Part shown: positions 8,799-17,112 of the stretch, piece by piece
Layout: each line of letters opens with the position of its first letter
How positions within the stretch are numbered: position 1 is the first letter of the stretch
The notes under the pieces: model-generated
What the model saw: the letters and a program-made list of their open reading frames with translations, nothing else
Database searches by the model: none
Told to the model about the DNA's origin: nothing
Position numbers and translations under genes: made by a program
Assembly: GCA_023423045.1 (NCBI GenBank)
Contig: JAFAGA010000016.1
Span: 1 to 26,138, forward strand
Direction: 5' to 3'
Source of the DNA: Bacillota bacterium
Lineage (GTDB): Bacteria > Bacillota > Clostridia > Lachnospirales > Lachnospiraceae
Length of the DNA stretch: 26,138 bases

Positions 8799-10500
8799 TT
8801 TCTTCACTCCTGTTATTGGGTAGGATGATTTTAACGACAGTACCACCATTTGTTTCACTCATAAGAACAATTCCGTACTTCTCCCCATACATTAATTGTA
8901 TTTTTCTATGTACATTGAACAATCCAATGTGGGCGGAATCGTTCTTACTTTTTTGCAGAATGACCTTTATCTGTTCCAGCACTTCGGGTTTCATCCCGGC
9001 TCCATTATCATAGATAACAATAACAAGACCATCCTCTGTGTACCTTACCGTGATTCTTATGGTCAGGGAATGTCTGTTTTCAAATCCGTATTTGATGGAA
9101 TTTTCAATCATCGGCTGTATAATCAGCTTTGGTACAATGCAGTCATAAGCCTCTTCTTCCACATCGATTACATATTGAAAATCATCTCCGAAACGGTATT
9201 TTTGGATCAATAAATAGTTTTTGGTATACTCGATATCCTCCTGAATCGTTACTGTAGTAATGGAATTATTGATACTATACCGCAAAAGATTGGACAAGCT
9301 TACAATGACTTTATCAACATCTTCCGATTTCATCTTCACCATATATCGGATCATTTCCAGTGTATTAAATAAAAAATGGGGGTTGAACTGGGATTCCAGC
9401 TGCTTAATTTCAGATAATACACTCTGCTTTGCTTTCTCCTCGCTCACCTCGATAAGAATTTTAATGTCATCTAACATTTGGTTGTAGGAGTCTGCAATAA
9501 TTTCAAATTCATCGTTGGTATTGATATTAAGCAGCTTGTCCAGATTGCCGTTCTGAACATTCTCAATGGCTTCAATAATATTATCGATTACTTTGGTTTT
9601 ACTGCCGGCTATCTTTTTTGCTGATTTAGAAGACAGAATGATCAGCATACCGAAAAGGACGCCAAGCATTCCCCCTGTTATGAGCATCACTTTCCTGATA
9701 TATCCTATGGACGAGATGGTATAGATAAAGAAATTACGGTTCATAATCTCCGTTCTGCTGATATAATGTCTGTCATTATCCGTCCCCACCCTCCCTGTTT
9801 TATCTCGGAAGGTAGCATCAATCTTGCCGAAACGATTGATCAGAAGATCATTCGTTTCCAGGATTACATTGCCGAATTGATCGGTAACAACCACATCGGT
9901 AGAGTATTTCTCATTAATTAAGCTGCGTAAATCCTTTTCATCCAAATCAAATGTAACATACCCAATAATCCTGTTCTCTTCACAGATTGCTTTGCCGATG
10001 GATAATATCCTTTTTCCGGTGATCTCAGAAACATGCTGTTCAAGAACAACCTGATCGGGAGTTTCTTCCATTCTGGATGTAATCCCCCATTTCAATGCAT
10101 TTTCCTCCCATGCATACTCCGGAAGAATGGTTGAGCTTGCAATAACCGGCTGCAGCTTCTGATTAAAAATGAAAAAGGTACCCTTAATCTCCATTTTATT
10201 CGTAAATTCATATAATCTTCTATAAATATTAATATCCTTCTCATTGGAAAGGATACTTTTTATTACATCCTCCATGAGGGCAATTTCTTCCACCTGGTTC
10301 CCGTATGTCACTAAAGTATCCTCCAGCTTCTGGGATATCCCTTTATTGACCGATTTGTTCCGGGTGATCACAGTGGTCGTCAGGATATAAAAAGATAATA
10401 AGTAACTGAAAAGTGTAATGATGATTGCCGGAGTCAAAGCATAGATTGCTATGGTCCGTCTGATATCATCCTTAAAATGTTTCGTCGTGTGATTTTGCAT
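8776..10500 (-). CDS. YesM-type sensor histidine kinase
   Basis: A membrane sensor kinase of 574 residues, partner of the following response regulator. It has one membrane helix at about 17-45, an extracellular Cache-like sensor region to about 265, and a second helix at about 271-290. A HAMP-like linker follows (GNLDKLLNINTNDEFEIIADSYNQML), then the His_kinase domain with QFNPHFLFNTLE (His375), an N-box with Asn467 and DNGAGM (498-503) in the ATPase domain. The HPHFLFN context is diagnostic of the family that controls sugar uptake. AGAGGTG precedes the ATG. Its extracellular domain may read the solute directly or through the binding protein encoded upstream, as in HptA/HptS systems; that is an inference. 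Confidence 0.93.
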   Translation of the reverse strand: MQNHTTKHFKDDIRRTIAIYALTPAIIITLFSYLLSFYILTTTVITRNKSVNKGISQKLEDTLVTYGNQVEEIALMEDVIKSILSNEKDINIYRRLYEFTNKMEIKGTFFIFNQKLQPVIASSTILPEYAWEENALKWGITSRMEETPDQVVLEQHVSEITGKRILSIGKAICEENRIIGYVTFDLDEKDLRSLINEKYSTDVVVTDQFGNVILETNDLLINRFGKIDATFRDKTGRVGTDNDRHYISRTEIMNRNFFIYTISSIGYIRKVMLITGGMLGVLFGMLIILSSKSAKKIAGSKTKVIDNIIEAIENVQNGNLDKLLNINTNDEFEIIADSYNQMLDDIKILIEVSEEKAKQSVLSEIKQLESQFNPHFLFNTLEMIRYMVKMKSEDVDKVIVSLSNLLRYSINNSITTVTIQEDIEYTKNYLLIQKYRFGDDFQYVIDVEEEAYDCIVPKLIIQPMIENSIKYGFENRHSLTIRITVRYTEDGLVIVIYDNGAGMKPEVLEQIKVILQKSKNDSAHIGLFNVHRKIQLMYGEKYGIVLMSETNGGTVVKIILPNNRSEENAEGSNR

Positions 10501-10535
10501 TTTTCACCTCTGGTCAACCGAGCCTATTTACTTAT

Positions 10536-10564
10536 AGAATACCTCCCCTCAATTATCTTGTCAA
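10536..10564 (-). promoter_or_regulatory. Candidate promoter for the kinase/regulator pair
   Basis: On the minus strand TTGACA (10564-10559) is followed after 17 nt by TATTCT (10541-10536), about 35 bp before the kinase start. The -35 is perfect and the -10 matches 4 of 6. It would let the two-component genes be expressed independently of the ABC transporter genes. Confidence 0.5.
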
Positions 10565-10620
10565 ATTATGCTGCCTTCCTGACATTTCATCAAATTGGAT
10601 ATTCCTCCCTCTCTGCAGGG

Positions 10621-12735
10621 TTAAATCTTAAATTTAAGCACGGATTCTTTCAGGTGTATTGCACTGTCTTCCAAATGATCTGACTTTCTATGCAGTTCCT
10701 GCATTTCATCGATTTGTTTCTGCGCTGATGCTGCCACTTCCTCAGACATTGCGGCAGTTTCCTCAGATACCGCGGATATATTTTGTATGGAGCAGAGTAC
10801 AGAATTTTTGCATTCCTCCATTTCACTAACATCTTTTCTGATCTCATGAACCTTTGTTACCAATTTAACCATAGAGAGGGAAATACTATCCAAAGACTTT
10901 GTAGTCCTCACTAAAGACTCATTCTGCGACTCAATAAGCTCTTCAGAGGACATCGCTTTGCTGAGTGTTTCCTTTGTCTGTGCCTGAATATTTTCCACTA
11001 TGGCAGAAATCTCCCTGGTAGCATTCATGGACTGATCCGCAAGCTTTTTGATTTCCTCTGCAACCACTCCAAACCCTTGACCTGCACTGCCTGCTCTGGC
11101 CGCTTCTATGGATGCATTCAAGGCCAGAAGGTTTGTCTGCTCTCCAATATTATTTATAACTGTGACAATATTTCCAATGACTTGTGAAAATTTATCCATA
11201 GAATGAATGTCCTTTAGTACCTCTTTCATGATTTCATTTGTTTCCTGCACTTTAGAGATTAATCTATGGACCGTCTGGGTGCTGTTCTTTGTAAGCTCCA
11301 TGGTACTATCCGAAACTGCCTGTATTGATATAATTCTTTCACCGACCTTGTCGATTTTTTCTTCGAGTTCATCGTTTTTTACAACTGCTTTTTCTGAATC
11401 ATCCGCCTGTTCAGAGGTACCTCTTGCAATTTCCTCTACGGCATTGCCGATTTGCTCCGAAATGGTTACGACTTGGCCGATCACTCCGTTCACTGTCTTC
11501 GTATCCTGCAAAACCTTATCTGCTGTTTCTTTGGTATCTGCAATAAGAAGTCCCATACTTGCCATCATATTGCACATATTCAGGGTTAAAATCCCCAATT
11601 CATCCCGGCGCTTTGATTTAGGCCTGTAAGTCAAATCTCCCGAGGCGGCCATCTCCGTCGCACGGACCAGTTCATATATCGTGCGGCTCATCCCCCCTGA
11701 TATAACAAACGCAACGGTCAGTGAGCATATAACAGCTATGGAAGTCACAATTACAGTAACCATTAAAATTCGATTGGAGGTCTCAAGCAAGGAAGACATC
11801 TTTATCAGGCTGGCTAATACAAAATCCGTACCTTCCGGTTTGCAGTAGACCATAATATATTTTCCCCCATGATAGCTGACACTTTGAAGCCCATTGGGTT
11901 CGCTTCCATCTTTTATGTCCCTGAATAGCTGCTCTGATGAAAACTTATACTGATCCGCAGCCCGAGCTTCCTCCTGTGTGTTTGCGCTTCTCAGATCAAA
12001 GCCTTCCGAGCTGATAAAGTGGCCTTCGCTCTCATACCCCACCCCAATGGCATTGACAACTGACTCAACTGACTTTGGATTAAGCTCTATAATTAAAACG
12101 CCCACAACATCTCCCTTGCTGTTTTCCTTTAATACCCGTACACATGACAGGTTTACTTTGGATTTATCCTTTGTTTTGTCAAACAGCTTCACCAGCTCGT
12201 CAGGATCGCCTATCCACACCGGTTTTCTATCCGCCTTGAGCGCCTCCGTATACAGCTTCATCTCTTTCAGATCATTAATGCTTTTCGTCTTATAAGCCTT
12301 ATCTGTGAAAATGGAATCCTCCAAACCAATCACAGCGATTGAATTGATGGATTGGGCATTGGCCATAACAATGGAATCCAGAAAGTCTGCCGTATCCATT
12401 GTCAGCTTTCTTTTATCACTTTCGCTCAGTGTCCCTCTTGCATTAATATACATCTTTTGAACACCTTCACTTATGAGTACCTGCGATGTGATTGCCTCTA
12501 CTGTTCCTGAAATGAGTTTCAGATAATCCCCCTGGCTTATGATTGTTTGCAATGAGTTTCTCTTGGATGAAGATTCCAATTCATCTGATACCAGCCTGCA
12601 GGCTACCACGCCCAGAATTACAATAAAAGCAACCGAAATAAAAAACGCAGACAGCAATTTCATCCTGATATTTTGTTTCAGAAAGTGCCCCTTTGGTGCT
12701 GTTTTAAACAATTGTAATTTTCGTTGAACCTTCAC
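10621..12735 (-). CDS. Methyl-accepting chemotaxis protein
   Basis: A transmembrane chemoreceptor of 704 residues. Helix 1 spans about 26-48 and is followed by an extracellular Cache-like sensor of about 270 residues. Helix 2 is at about 322-348, then a HAMP domain and a long coiled-coil signalling domain. Its tip is INNIGEQTNLLALNASIEAA (527-546) followed by RAGSAGQGFGVVAEE, the conserved CheA/CheW contact. There is no C-terminal NWETF-like tether. The start is GTG at 12735, preceded by GGAGGAGGAT. The gene sits 46 bp after the permease and before the kinase, so it probably reports on the same solute that the ABC system imports. It may contact the solute-loaded lipoprotein. Confidence 0.93.
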   Translation of the reverse strand: MKVQRKLQLFKTAPKGHFLKQNIRMKLLSAFFISVAFIVILGVVACRLVSDELESSSKRNSLQTIISQGDYLKLISGTVEAITSQVLISEGVQKMYINARGTLSESDKRKLTMDTADFLDSIVMANAQSINSIAVIGLEDSIFTDKAYKTKSINDLKEMKLYTEALKADRKPVWIGDPDELVKLFDKTKDKSKVNLSCVRVLKENSKGDVVGVLIIELNPKSVESVVNAIGVGYESEGHFISSEGFDLRSANTQEEARAADQYKFSSEQLFRDIKDGSEPNGLQSVSYHGGKYIMVYCKPEGTDFVLASLIKMSSLLETSNRILMVTVIVTSIAVICSLTVAFVISGGMSRTIYELVRATEMAASGDLTYRPKSKRRDELGILTLNMCNMMASMGLLIADTKETADKVLQDTKTVNGVIGQVVTISEQIGNAVEEIARGTSEQADDSEKAVVKNDELEEKIDKVGERIISIQAVSDSTMELTKNSTQTVHRLISKVQETNEIMKEVLKDIHSMDKFSQVIGNIVTVINNIGEQTNLLALNASIEAARAGSAGQGFGVVAEEIKKLADQSMNATREISAIVENIQAQTKETLSKAMSSEELIESQNESLVRTTKSLDSISLSMVKLVTKVHEIRKDVSEMEECKNSVLCSIQNISAVSEETAAMSEEVAASAQKQIDEMQELHRKSDHLEDSAIHLKESVLKFKI

Positions 12736-12781
12736 TTGAAATCCTCCTCCGATTTAGTACCTCTGTTCTCAAAGCATTCCG

Positions 12782-14437
12782 CTAAACACTAACTGACTTG
12801 CTTCCGGTAAGCTTGAAGAAAATCATCAAAGAGATGACTGTTGTCACTGTTAATATGGTGGAAAGTGCCGCTGCCGTACCGTAATTCGCCCGTATAACCT
12901 CAGTATAGATAGCTACGGACATGGTTCTTGTTCTGCCGGTATAGAGTATTACAGATGCACTGAGTTCATTTATGACGGTAATCCAGCTAAGAATCGCGCC
13001 TGCCATAACTCCGGGAAGCATCATAACGGCAGTAATCCTGAAAAAGGTTTTTACCGGCGAGCAGCCAAGACTGATGGAAGCTTCCTCCATACTTGGACTA
13101 ATCTGATAAAGGATAGCTGCGCTGGAACGCAGTGTATAAGGCAGTCTTCGTATTACAAAGGCGATAATCATAATTATAACCGTCCCACTAAGCAAAAGCG
13201 GCTTTTGGTTAAATGCAGACAACAGGGTAATTCCCAATACAGAGCCCGGTATGATATATGGGAACATGGTCACAGCATCTATAAAAGAAGTTATGACATT
13301 CTTTTTTCTTGTAGTGATATAGGCAATAAATATACCAAACAGGACTATTATGATAATTGCCATGCCCCCAAACAGATAGGTATTTAAGATCGCATTCCCC
13401 ATCTTGTCAAATACAGCTTTGTAGCTGTCAAAAGAAAATCCTCTGGCAAACATAGAGCCTCTGGTCTTTAAGAACGATGTGTAGAAAACCGTCAGTTGGG
13501 GGATGATGGAAAGAAATATAACGATATAGATTGCCAGATGAGCCAAAACACTTTTGATACCGGTAATTCTCTTCGGCTTCATCGGCCTTAAGGAACTCAT
13601 GGTAAAGGATTTCTTATTAATTACATACTTTTGTCCCAAAAACAGCACCGCTGTAATCAATACCATGATCACTGCCATGGAGGCGGCAAAATTGGCCTGC
13701 CCTCCAACCTCACTGATGAACTCGGAATAGATCATGACCGGCATTACATTGAAGCCTTCCCCGATCAGCATAGGCGTTCCAAAATCAGCCAGTGAATTCA
13801 TAAATACCAGAAGCGAGCCGGCCAGCAGAGTGGGCAATATTAAAGGAAGAACAATGGTAAACACTTTTTTTACCGGACGGCATCCCAGGCTTTCCGCTGC
13901 TTCATTTAAAGACACATCAATCTTTTCCAGAGCGCCCGAGACGTACATATAAATAAACGGATACAGCTTCAGTGTCAGCACCAGGAGTATCCCCGGAAAG
14001 CCGTAAATAGCGGGCATTTGAAGCCCAAAACAGTTTTCAACAAATTTTGTTATGGCACCGCTCCTGCCGCAGAGCAGAACCCAGGAATACGCTCCGATAA
14101 ATGGCGGTGAAAGCATGGAGATAATAATCAATATCTCAGCAAGCCCTTTTCCCTTAATCTTAAATGCCGCCGTGATATATGCCATGGGTGCGCCGATTAG
14201 TATGGCTAAGAATGTCACACAGACGGAAATCATAAAGCTGTTGATCAGGCCTTTATAGTAATACTTCTTTTGAAAAAACTTGGTAATATTGCCGAGTGTA
14301 AATTCCCCGGTAGAGGAATCTTTGAAGCCGCTTAAGAACAAAGAAAACAGAGGATATACCAAGAGCAGCAAAAAAATAAGAGCAATGCTTATGGTAACTA
14401 TAGTCCAGAAATCCGGCTTAAATTTTGATTTATTCAT
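12782..14437 (-). CDS. Double-domain ABC permease, FbpB/AfuB type
   Basis: A 551-residue inner-membrane subunit in which two BPD_transp_1 permease domains are fused, each with about six membrane helices. The two ATPase-contact EAA loops are clear: NEAAESLGCRPVKKVFTIVL in the first half and EEASISLGCSPVKTFFRITA in the second. The fused arrangement is characteristic of the ferric-iron/hexose-phosphate/phosphonate importer superfamily. The ATG overlaps the ATPase gene by 8 bp (GTATGAATAA), so translation is coupled. Substrate specificity cannot be read from this subunit. Confidence 0.92.
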   Translation of the reverse strand: MNKSKFKPDFWTIVTISIALIFLLLLVYPLFSLFLSGFKDSSTGEFTLGNITKFFQKKYYYKGLINSFMISVCVTFLAILIGAPMAYITAAFKIKGKGLAEILIIISMLSPPFIGAYSWVLLCGRSGAITKFVENCFGLQMPAIYGFPGILLVLTLKLYPFIYMYVSGALEKIDVSLNEAAESLGCRPVKKVFTIVLPLILPTLLAGSLLVFMNSLADFGTPMLIGEGFNVMPVMIYSEFISEVGGQANFAASMAVIMVLITAVLFLGQKYVINKKSFTMSSLRPMKPKRITGIKSVLAHLAIYIVIFLSIIPQLTVFYTSFLKTRGSMFARGFSFDSYKAVFDKMGNAILNTYLFGGMAIIIIVLFGIFIAYITTRKKNVITSFIDAVTMFPYIIPGSVLGITLLSAFNQKPLLLSGTVIIMIIAFVIRRLPYTLRSSAAILYQISPSMEEASISLGCSPVKTFFRITAVMMLPGVMAGAILSWITVINELSASVILYTGRTRTMSVAIYTEVIRANYGTAAALSTILTVTTVISLMIFFKLTGSKSVSV

Positions 14438-15554
14438 ACCTTATCACATCCTTAATCAGACTTTCTTCGCCATCTTCCGTAAATATATTTATTTTACCTG
14501 CATTCGGCACCAAATGCAGTGTGTCACCAGGGGAATAGCTCCGATGGGAAAGTCCTATATATTGTGACAGCTCAAAGGTCTGTTGTTCATCCACTGCCAT
14601 GCCTTCCTTAAAGATAACCTCATAGTTGATATATTTCCCGAGAAAGGTGCTTGTTTTTACCTTTGCCTCAATCCCTGCTTCTTCTATTGTGAATTCTTCC
14701 GGTCTGACCGCAGCAATCACCTTCTGATTGTCCTTGGCACCTTCAACAAGATTATTCATTAATATTTTATAACCATCTTCGAATACAACAAATTTATCTT
14801 TTCCTGTTATCTTAATTGTACCCTTTAGAAGATTGGAATGCCCGATAAAGGTAGAGACGAATACATTTGCCGGCCGGCTGTATATATCAAAAGGTTTTCC
14901 TACCTGTTGTATGATACCGCTCTTCATTACTGCAATTCTGTCGGACACGGCTAAGGCTTCTTCCTGGTCATGTGTAACATAAATTGTAGTAATACCCACT
15001 TCGTTCTGTATATCCCTGATGGCACTTCTCATTTCAACTCTAAGCTTGGCATCCAGGTTTGACAACGGCTCATCCATTAATAGTACACTTGGATGAATGA
15101 CAATTGCCCTTGCTAACGCCACACGCTGCTGCTGACCTCCTGACAGCTTCTCCGGAAGCCGGTCCTGATAGTCTCTGATTTTAACTACATCCAATATTTT
15201 ATCTGCCTTTCGGCGCATTTCCTCTTTTGGTATTTTTCTGAGCTTTAAGCCATATTCTATATTTTGTCTTACGGTCATGTGAGGGAATATTGCGTAATTT
15301 TGAAACACCATACCGATATTTCGTTTATGGGCAGGGATGTTGTTAATCACTTTATCCTCAAATTTTATCTCTCCGCCCTCGATGGAATTAAAGCCTGCAA
15401 TCATCCTTAACAGCGTGGTCTTTCCGCATCCGGAGGGTCCAAGTAAGGTAAAGAATTCTCCATTTTTAATATTAACTGATAATTCCGGAATCACTGTAAT
15501 CTTTCCGTTGTCAAACTTTTTTACAACCTTTTCTACATTAATCGCAACGCTCAT
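14430..15554 (-). CDS. ABC transporter ATP-binding subunit, FbpC/AfuC/PotA type
   Basis: A 374-residue cytoplasmic ATPase that powers the adjoining permease. All motifs are intact: Walker A GPSGCGKTT (39-47), Q-loop VFQNYAIFPH (about 83-92), signature LSGGQQQR (137-144), Walker B LLMDEP (158-163) and the switch His195 in VTHDQEEA. The last 130 residues form a TOBE-type regulatory domain (AVRPEEFTIEEAGIEAKV). AGGAGG lies 5 nt before the ATG, and a stable hairpin ends just upstream of that ribosome-binding site. Family members are often labelled iron or spermidine/putrescine ATPases; the label should not be taken as substrate evidence. Confidence 0.93.
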   Translation of the reverse strand: MSVAINVEKVVKKFDNGKITVIPELSVNIKNGEFFTLLGPSGCGKTTLLRMIAGFNSIEGGEIKFEDKVINNIPAHKRNIGMVFQNYAIFPHMTVRQNIEYGLKLRKIPKEEMRRKADKILDVVKIRDYQDRLPEKLSGGQQQRVALARAIVIHPSVLLMDEPLSNLDAKLRVEMRSAIRDIQNEVGITTIYVTHDQEEALAVSDRIAVMKSGIIQQVGKPFDIYSRPANVFVSTFIGHSNLLKGTIKITGKDKFVVFEDGYKILMNNLVEGAKDNQKVIAAVRPEEFTIEEAGIEAKVKTSTFLGKYINYEVIFKEGMAVDEQQTFELSQYIGLSHRSYSPGDTLHLVPNAGKINIFTEDGEESLIKDVIRYE

Positions 15555-15566
15555 TTAGTCCTCCTG

Positions 15567-15608
15567 ACTATATAAACCTACAGCATTTTAGCTGTAGATT
15601 TATATAGT
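15567..15608 (-). promoter_or_regulatory. Intercistronic hairpin between binding-protein and ATPase genes
   Basis: An 18-bp stem (arms 15567-15584 and 15591-15608) closes a 6-nt loop. The single mismatched position becomes a G-U pair in minus-strand RNA. The stem base lies 1-2 nt from the AGGAGG of the ATPase gene. There is no U-tract, so full termination is unlikely. Stabilisation of the upstream lipoprotein mRNA, or control of ATPase translation, is more plausible. This fits the usual excess of binding protein over membrane subunits. Confidence 0.65.
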
Positions 15609-15693
15609 GATCTATGTAAATTTTCTGCTATTCGGCCACTTTCTATATTGTTTAACCAGCTGTAACTGCTTTCTAACCGGGATTTCAACTTGC

Positions 15694-16776
15694 TTAATTG
15701 CTGATATAAATATCCTTAAACTTATCCAGCCAGGCCTGGTTATTATTTAGAACTGTATTATCATCCGCCAGGATATTATTAATCTCTGTGATTGGCTTCA
15801 GCCCTTCCGCTGCAGCTACATCGTTTCTTACGGAACGTCTATTGAGTTTACTGCTCACAATATCCTGAACCTCCTTACTGGTAAGAAAGTCAATGAACTT
15901 CTTTGCATTTTCCATGTTCTTCGCACCTTTTATAATCTGTACGGTATCCGCAGTCTTGGTCACACCCTCTTCCATATAGATGATTCCAACCGGTGCACCG
16001 TCCTTCACATATTTGGATGCATATTCTTCATGGGTAAAGCCTACAATGTACTCTCCATCAGCCACACCCTTAGGTACTGCCGAGGAGCTGCTAAGAAGTT
16101 TTCCGTCCAGATTCTTACAGAGGCTCTCTACATATCCCCAGCCTTCATCCGGATTTCCATTGCCTATTGCATAAAGAATATTGACAATATGCTGGAAAGA
16201 GGAAGATGATTTCGCCGGATCCGAAAACCCGATTTTTCCTTTCAAAGCAGGATTCAACACATCATTGTAACCTTCTATCTTAATATCACCCAATAACTCT
16301 GTGTTTACCATAAGACAGTTAGGCAGCACGGAAAACCTTGTAATCATACCTTCCGTATTTTTGCAGTCATCTAACATTGCACTTTCGTTAACCGATTCAT
16401 AGGCTTCAAAGAGATCTTTCTTGGGTACAATAGAAGCTACTCCTCCGCCCCATAAAACATCTCCCATCGGGCTCGCCTGTTCTGTTTCGATTCTCTTTAA
16501 CAACTCTCCTGTGCCTGCTGTAACGATTTCAACTTTAACCCCGTTTTTTTGCTCAAATTCCGGAACGATGGCATTTATCATTTCTTCCGGAGCCGCTGTG
16601 TAAACCACCAGGCTGTCTGTTCCTTTACTCTCTGTTGTTTCCGGTTCCTTGTCAGTAGCTTCTGCCGCTGCGGTTGGCTTATCCGTCTTATCTGTCTCCA
16701 CAGATTCAGAGCTTTTGCAGGCTGCTAAAGAAAACACCATACATACCACCATAAGAGATGCAACCAATTTCTTCAT
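15694..16776 (-). CDS. Lipoprotein solute-binding protein, FbpA/FutA/AfuA superfamily
   Basis: A 360-residue lipid-anchored receptor for the ABC importer. The signal peptide MKKLVASLMVVCMVFSLAAC ends in a lipobox with Cys20. A Thr/Glu/Ala-rich linker precedes the mature fold, which begins SLVVYTAAPEEMINAIVPEF and continues with GTGELLKRIETEQASPMGDVLWGGG, typical of this superfamily. The adjacent Tyr-Tyr pair used by ferric-iron binders is absent from the mature protein, so an iron role is doubtful. A phosphorylated sugar or other anion, as in AfuA, HptA or phosphonate binders, fits the context better. The start at 16776 has GGAGG 8 nt upstream; an ATG 60 bp further up would spoil the signal peptide. 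Probably the first gene of the operon. Confidence 0.9.
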   Translation of the reverse strand: MKKLVASLMVVCMVFSLAACKSSESVETDKTDKPTAAAEATDKEPETTESKGTDSLVVYTAAPEEMINAIVPEFEQKNGVKVEIVTAGTGELLKRIETEQASPMGDVLWGGGVASIVPKKDLFEAYESVNESAMLDDCKNTEGMITRFSVLPNCLMVNTELLGDIKIEGYNDVLNPALKGKIGFSDPAKSSSSFQHIVNILYAIGNGNPDEGWGYVESLCKNLDGKLLSSSSAVPKGVADGEYIVGFTHEEYASKYVKDGAPVGIIYMEEGVTKTADTVQIIKGAKNMENAKKFIDFLTSKEVQDIVSSKLNRRSVRNDVAAAEGLKPITEINNILADDNTVLNNNQAWLDKFKDIYISN

Positions 16777-16807
16777 TAATAATACCTCCATCAATTTTGA
16801 TAAGCTA

Positions 16808-16836
16808 ATCATACTGCCATTAAAAATGTAATACAA
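16808..16836 (-). promoter_or_regulatory. Candidate promoter of the ABC/chemotaxis operon
   Basis: On the minus strand TTGTAT (16836-16831) and TATGAT (16813-16808) are spaced by 17 nt, about 32 bp before the binding-protein start. Both boxes are close to the vegetative consensus. The resulting leader would be short. Confidence 0.5.
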
Positions 16837-16884
16837 TCCAACAAAAATGTATAAATGTCATAAAAAATGAACATATAACTATAA

Positions 16885-16917
16885 TAGCCTCCGTCATCAA
16901 TAAGATAACGGAGGCTA
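16885..16917 (-). terminator. Orphan terminator-like hairpin
   Basis: A perfect 10-bp stem TAGCCTCCGT/ACGGAGGCTA encloses a 13-nt loop. On the minus strand it follows, by 2 nt, the stop codon of the coding-like remnant at 16920-16997 and is trailed by UUAUAGUUAUAU. It fits the terminator of a gene whose 5' part is gone, and now lies upstream of the binding-protein promoter. Confidence 0.55.
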
Positions 16918-16919
16918 AA

Positions 16920-16997
16920 TTATTCCTGATCCATGCCGGCGCTCTTCCCTAATTCCTGGTGAAGCCCAGCCACGCTGACGGTGTATAAGATGTACTG
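16920..16997 (-). pseudogene. 3' remnant of an unidentified gene
   Basis: An open minus-strand frame of 25 codons reads QYILYTVSVAGLHQELGKSA and then GMDQE before a TAA. It is distinctly richer in G+C than the flanking intergenic DNA and runs straight into the terminator-like hairpin at 16885-16917. It has no start or ribosome-binding site, and a stop closes the frame just upstream. I cannot name the parent family. The most economical reading is that the rest of an older minus-strand gene was deleted. Confidence 0.4.
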
Positions 16998-17036
16998 TCA
17001 TAGCTGTTAAGCAGGAGAATGCATGTAAGGATTTTA

Positions 17037-17065
17037 TTGTAATGACAGATTGAAAATAGTACAAT
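17037..17065 (+). promoter_or_regulatory. Candidate promoter of the D-2-hydroxyacid dehydrogenase
   Basis: TTGTAA (17037-17042) and TACAAT (17060-17065) are spaced by 17 nt. Transcription would start near 17072, which argues against translation from the ATG at 17071 and supports the start at 17113. Confidence 0.6.
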
Positions 17066-17112
17066 AGAATATGAGAAACCAAAATAATAAATATTATAAT
17101 GGAGACAAAATT

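Larger units (their letters stand above)
16777..17112. other. Divergent intergenic region, 336 bp
   Basis: Between the divergently transcribed binding-protein and hydroxyacid-dehydrogenase genes lie a promoter candidate on each strand, the hairpin at 16885-16917 and the gene remnant at 16920-16997. Nothing else is recognised. Confidence 0.7.

Noticed and set aside
8799..8858. Longer N-terminus of the response regulator
   Set aside because: It would lie within the kinase gene, adds residues unlike a receiver domain and lacks the GGAGTG site found before 8798.
11207..11629. Long plus-strand frame opposite the chemoreceptor gene
   Set aside because: It is a Ser/Thr-rich shadow of the coiled-coil region with no ribosome-binding site or family resemblance. 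Similar antisense frames opposite the GH38-like, ABC and other genes were dismissed for the same reason.
12782..16776. Calling the importer a ferric-iron ABC transporter
   Set aside because: The superfamily match is broad, the binding protein lacks the adjacent tyrosine pair of iron binders, and no iron-related gene is nearby. Only the superfamily is claimed.
17071..17112. ATG at 17071 as the start of the hydroxyacid dehydrogenase
   Set aside because: It coincides with the predicted transcription start, has no ribosome-binding site and adds a non-homologous Asn/Lys-rich tail.
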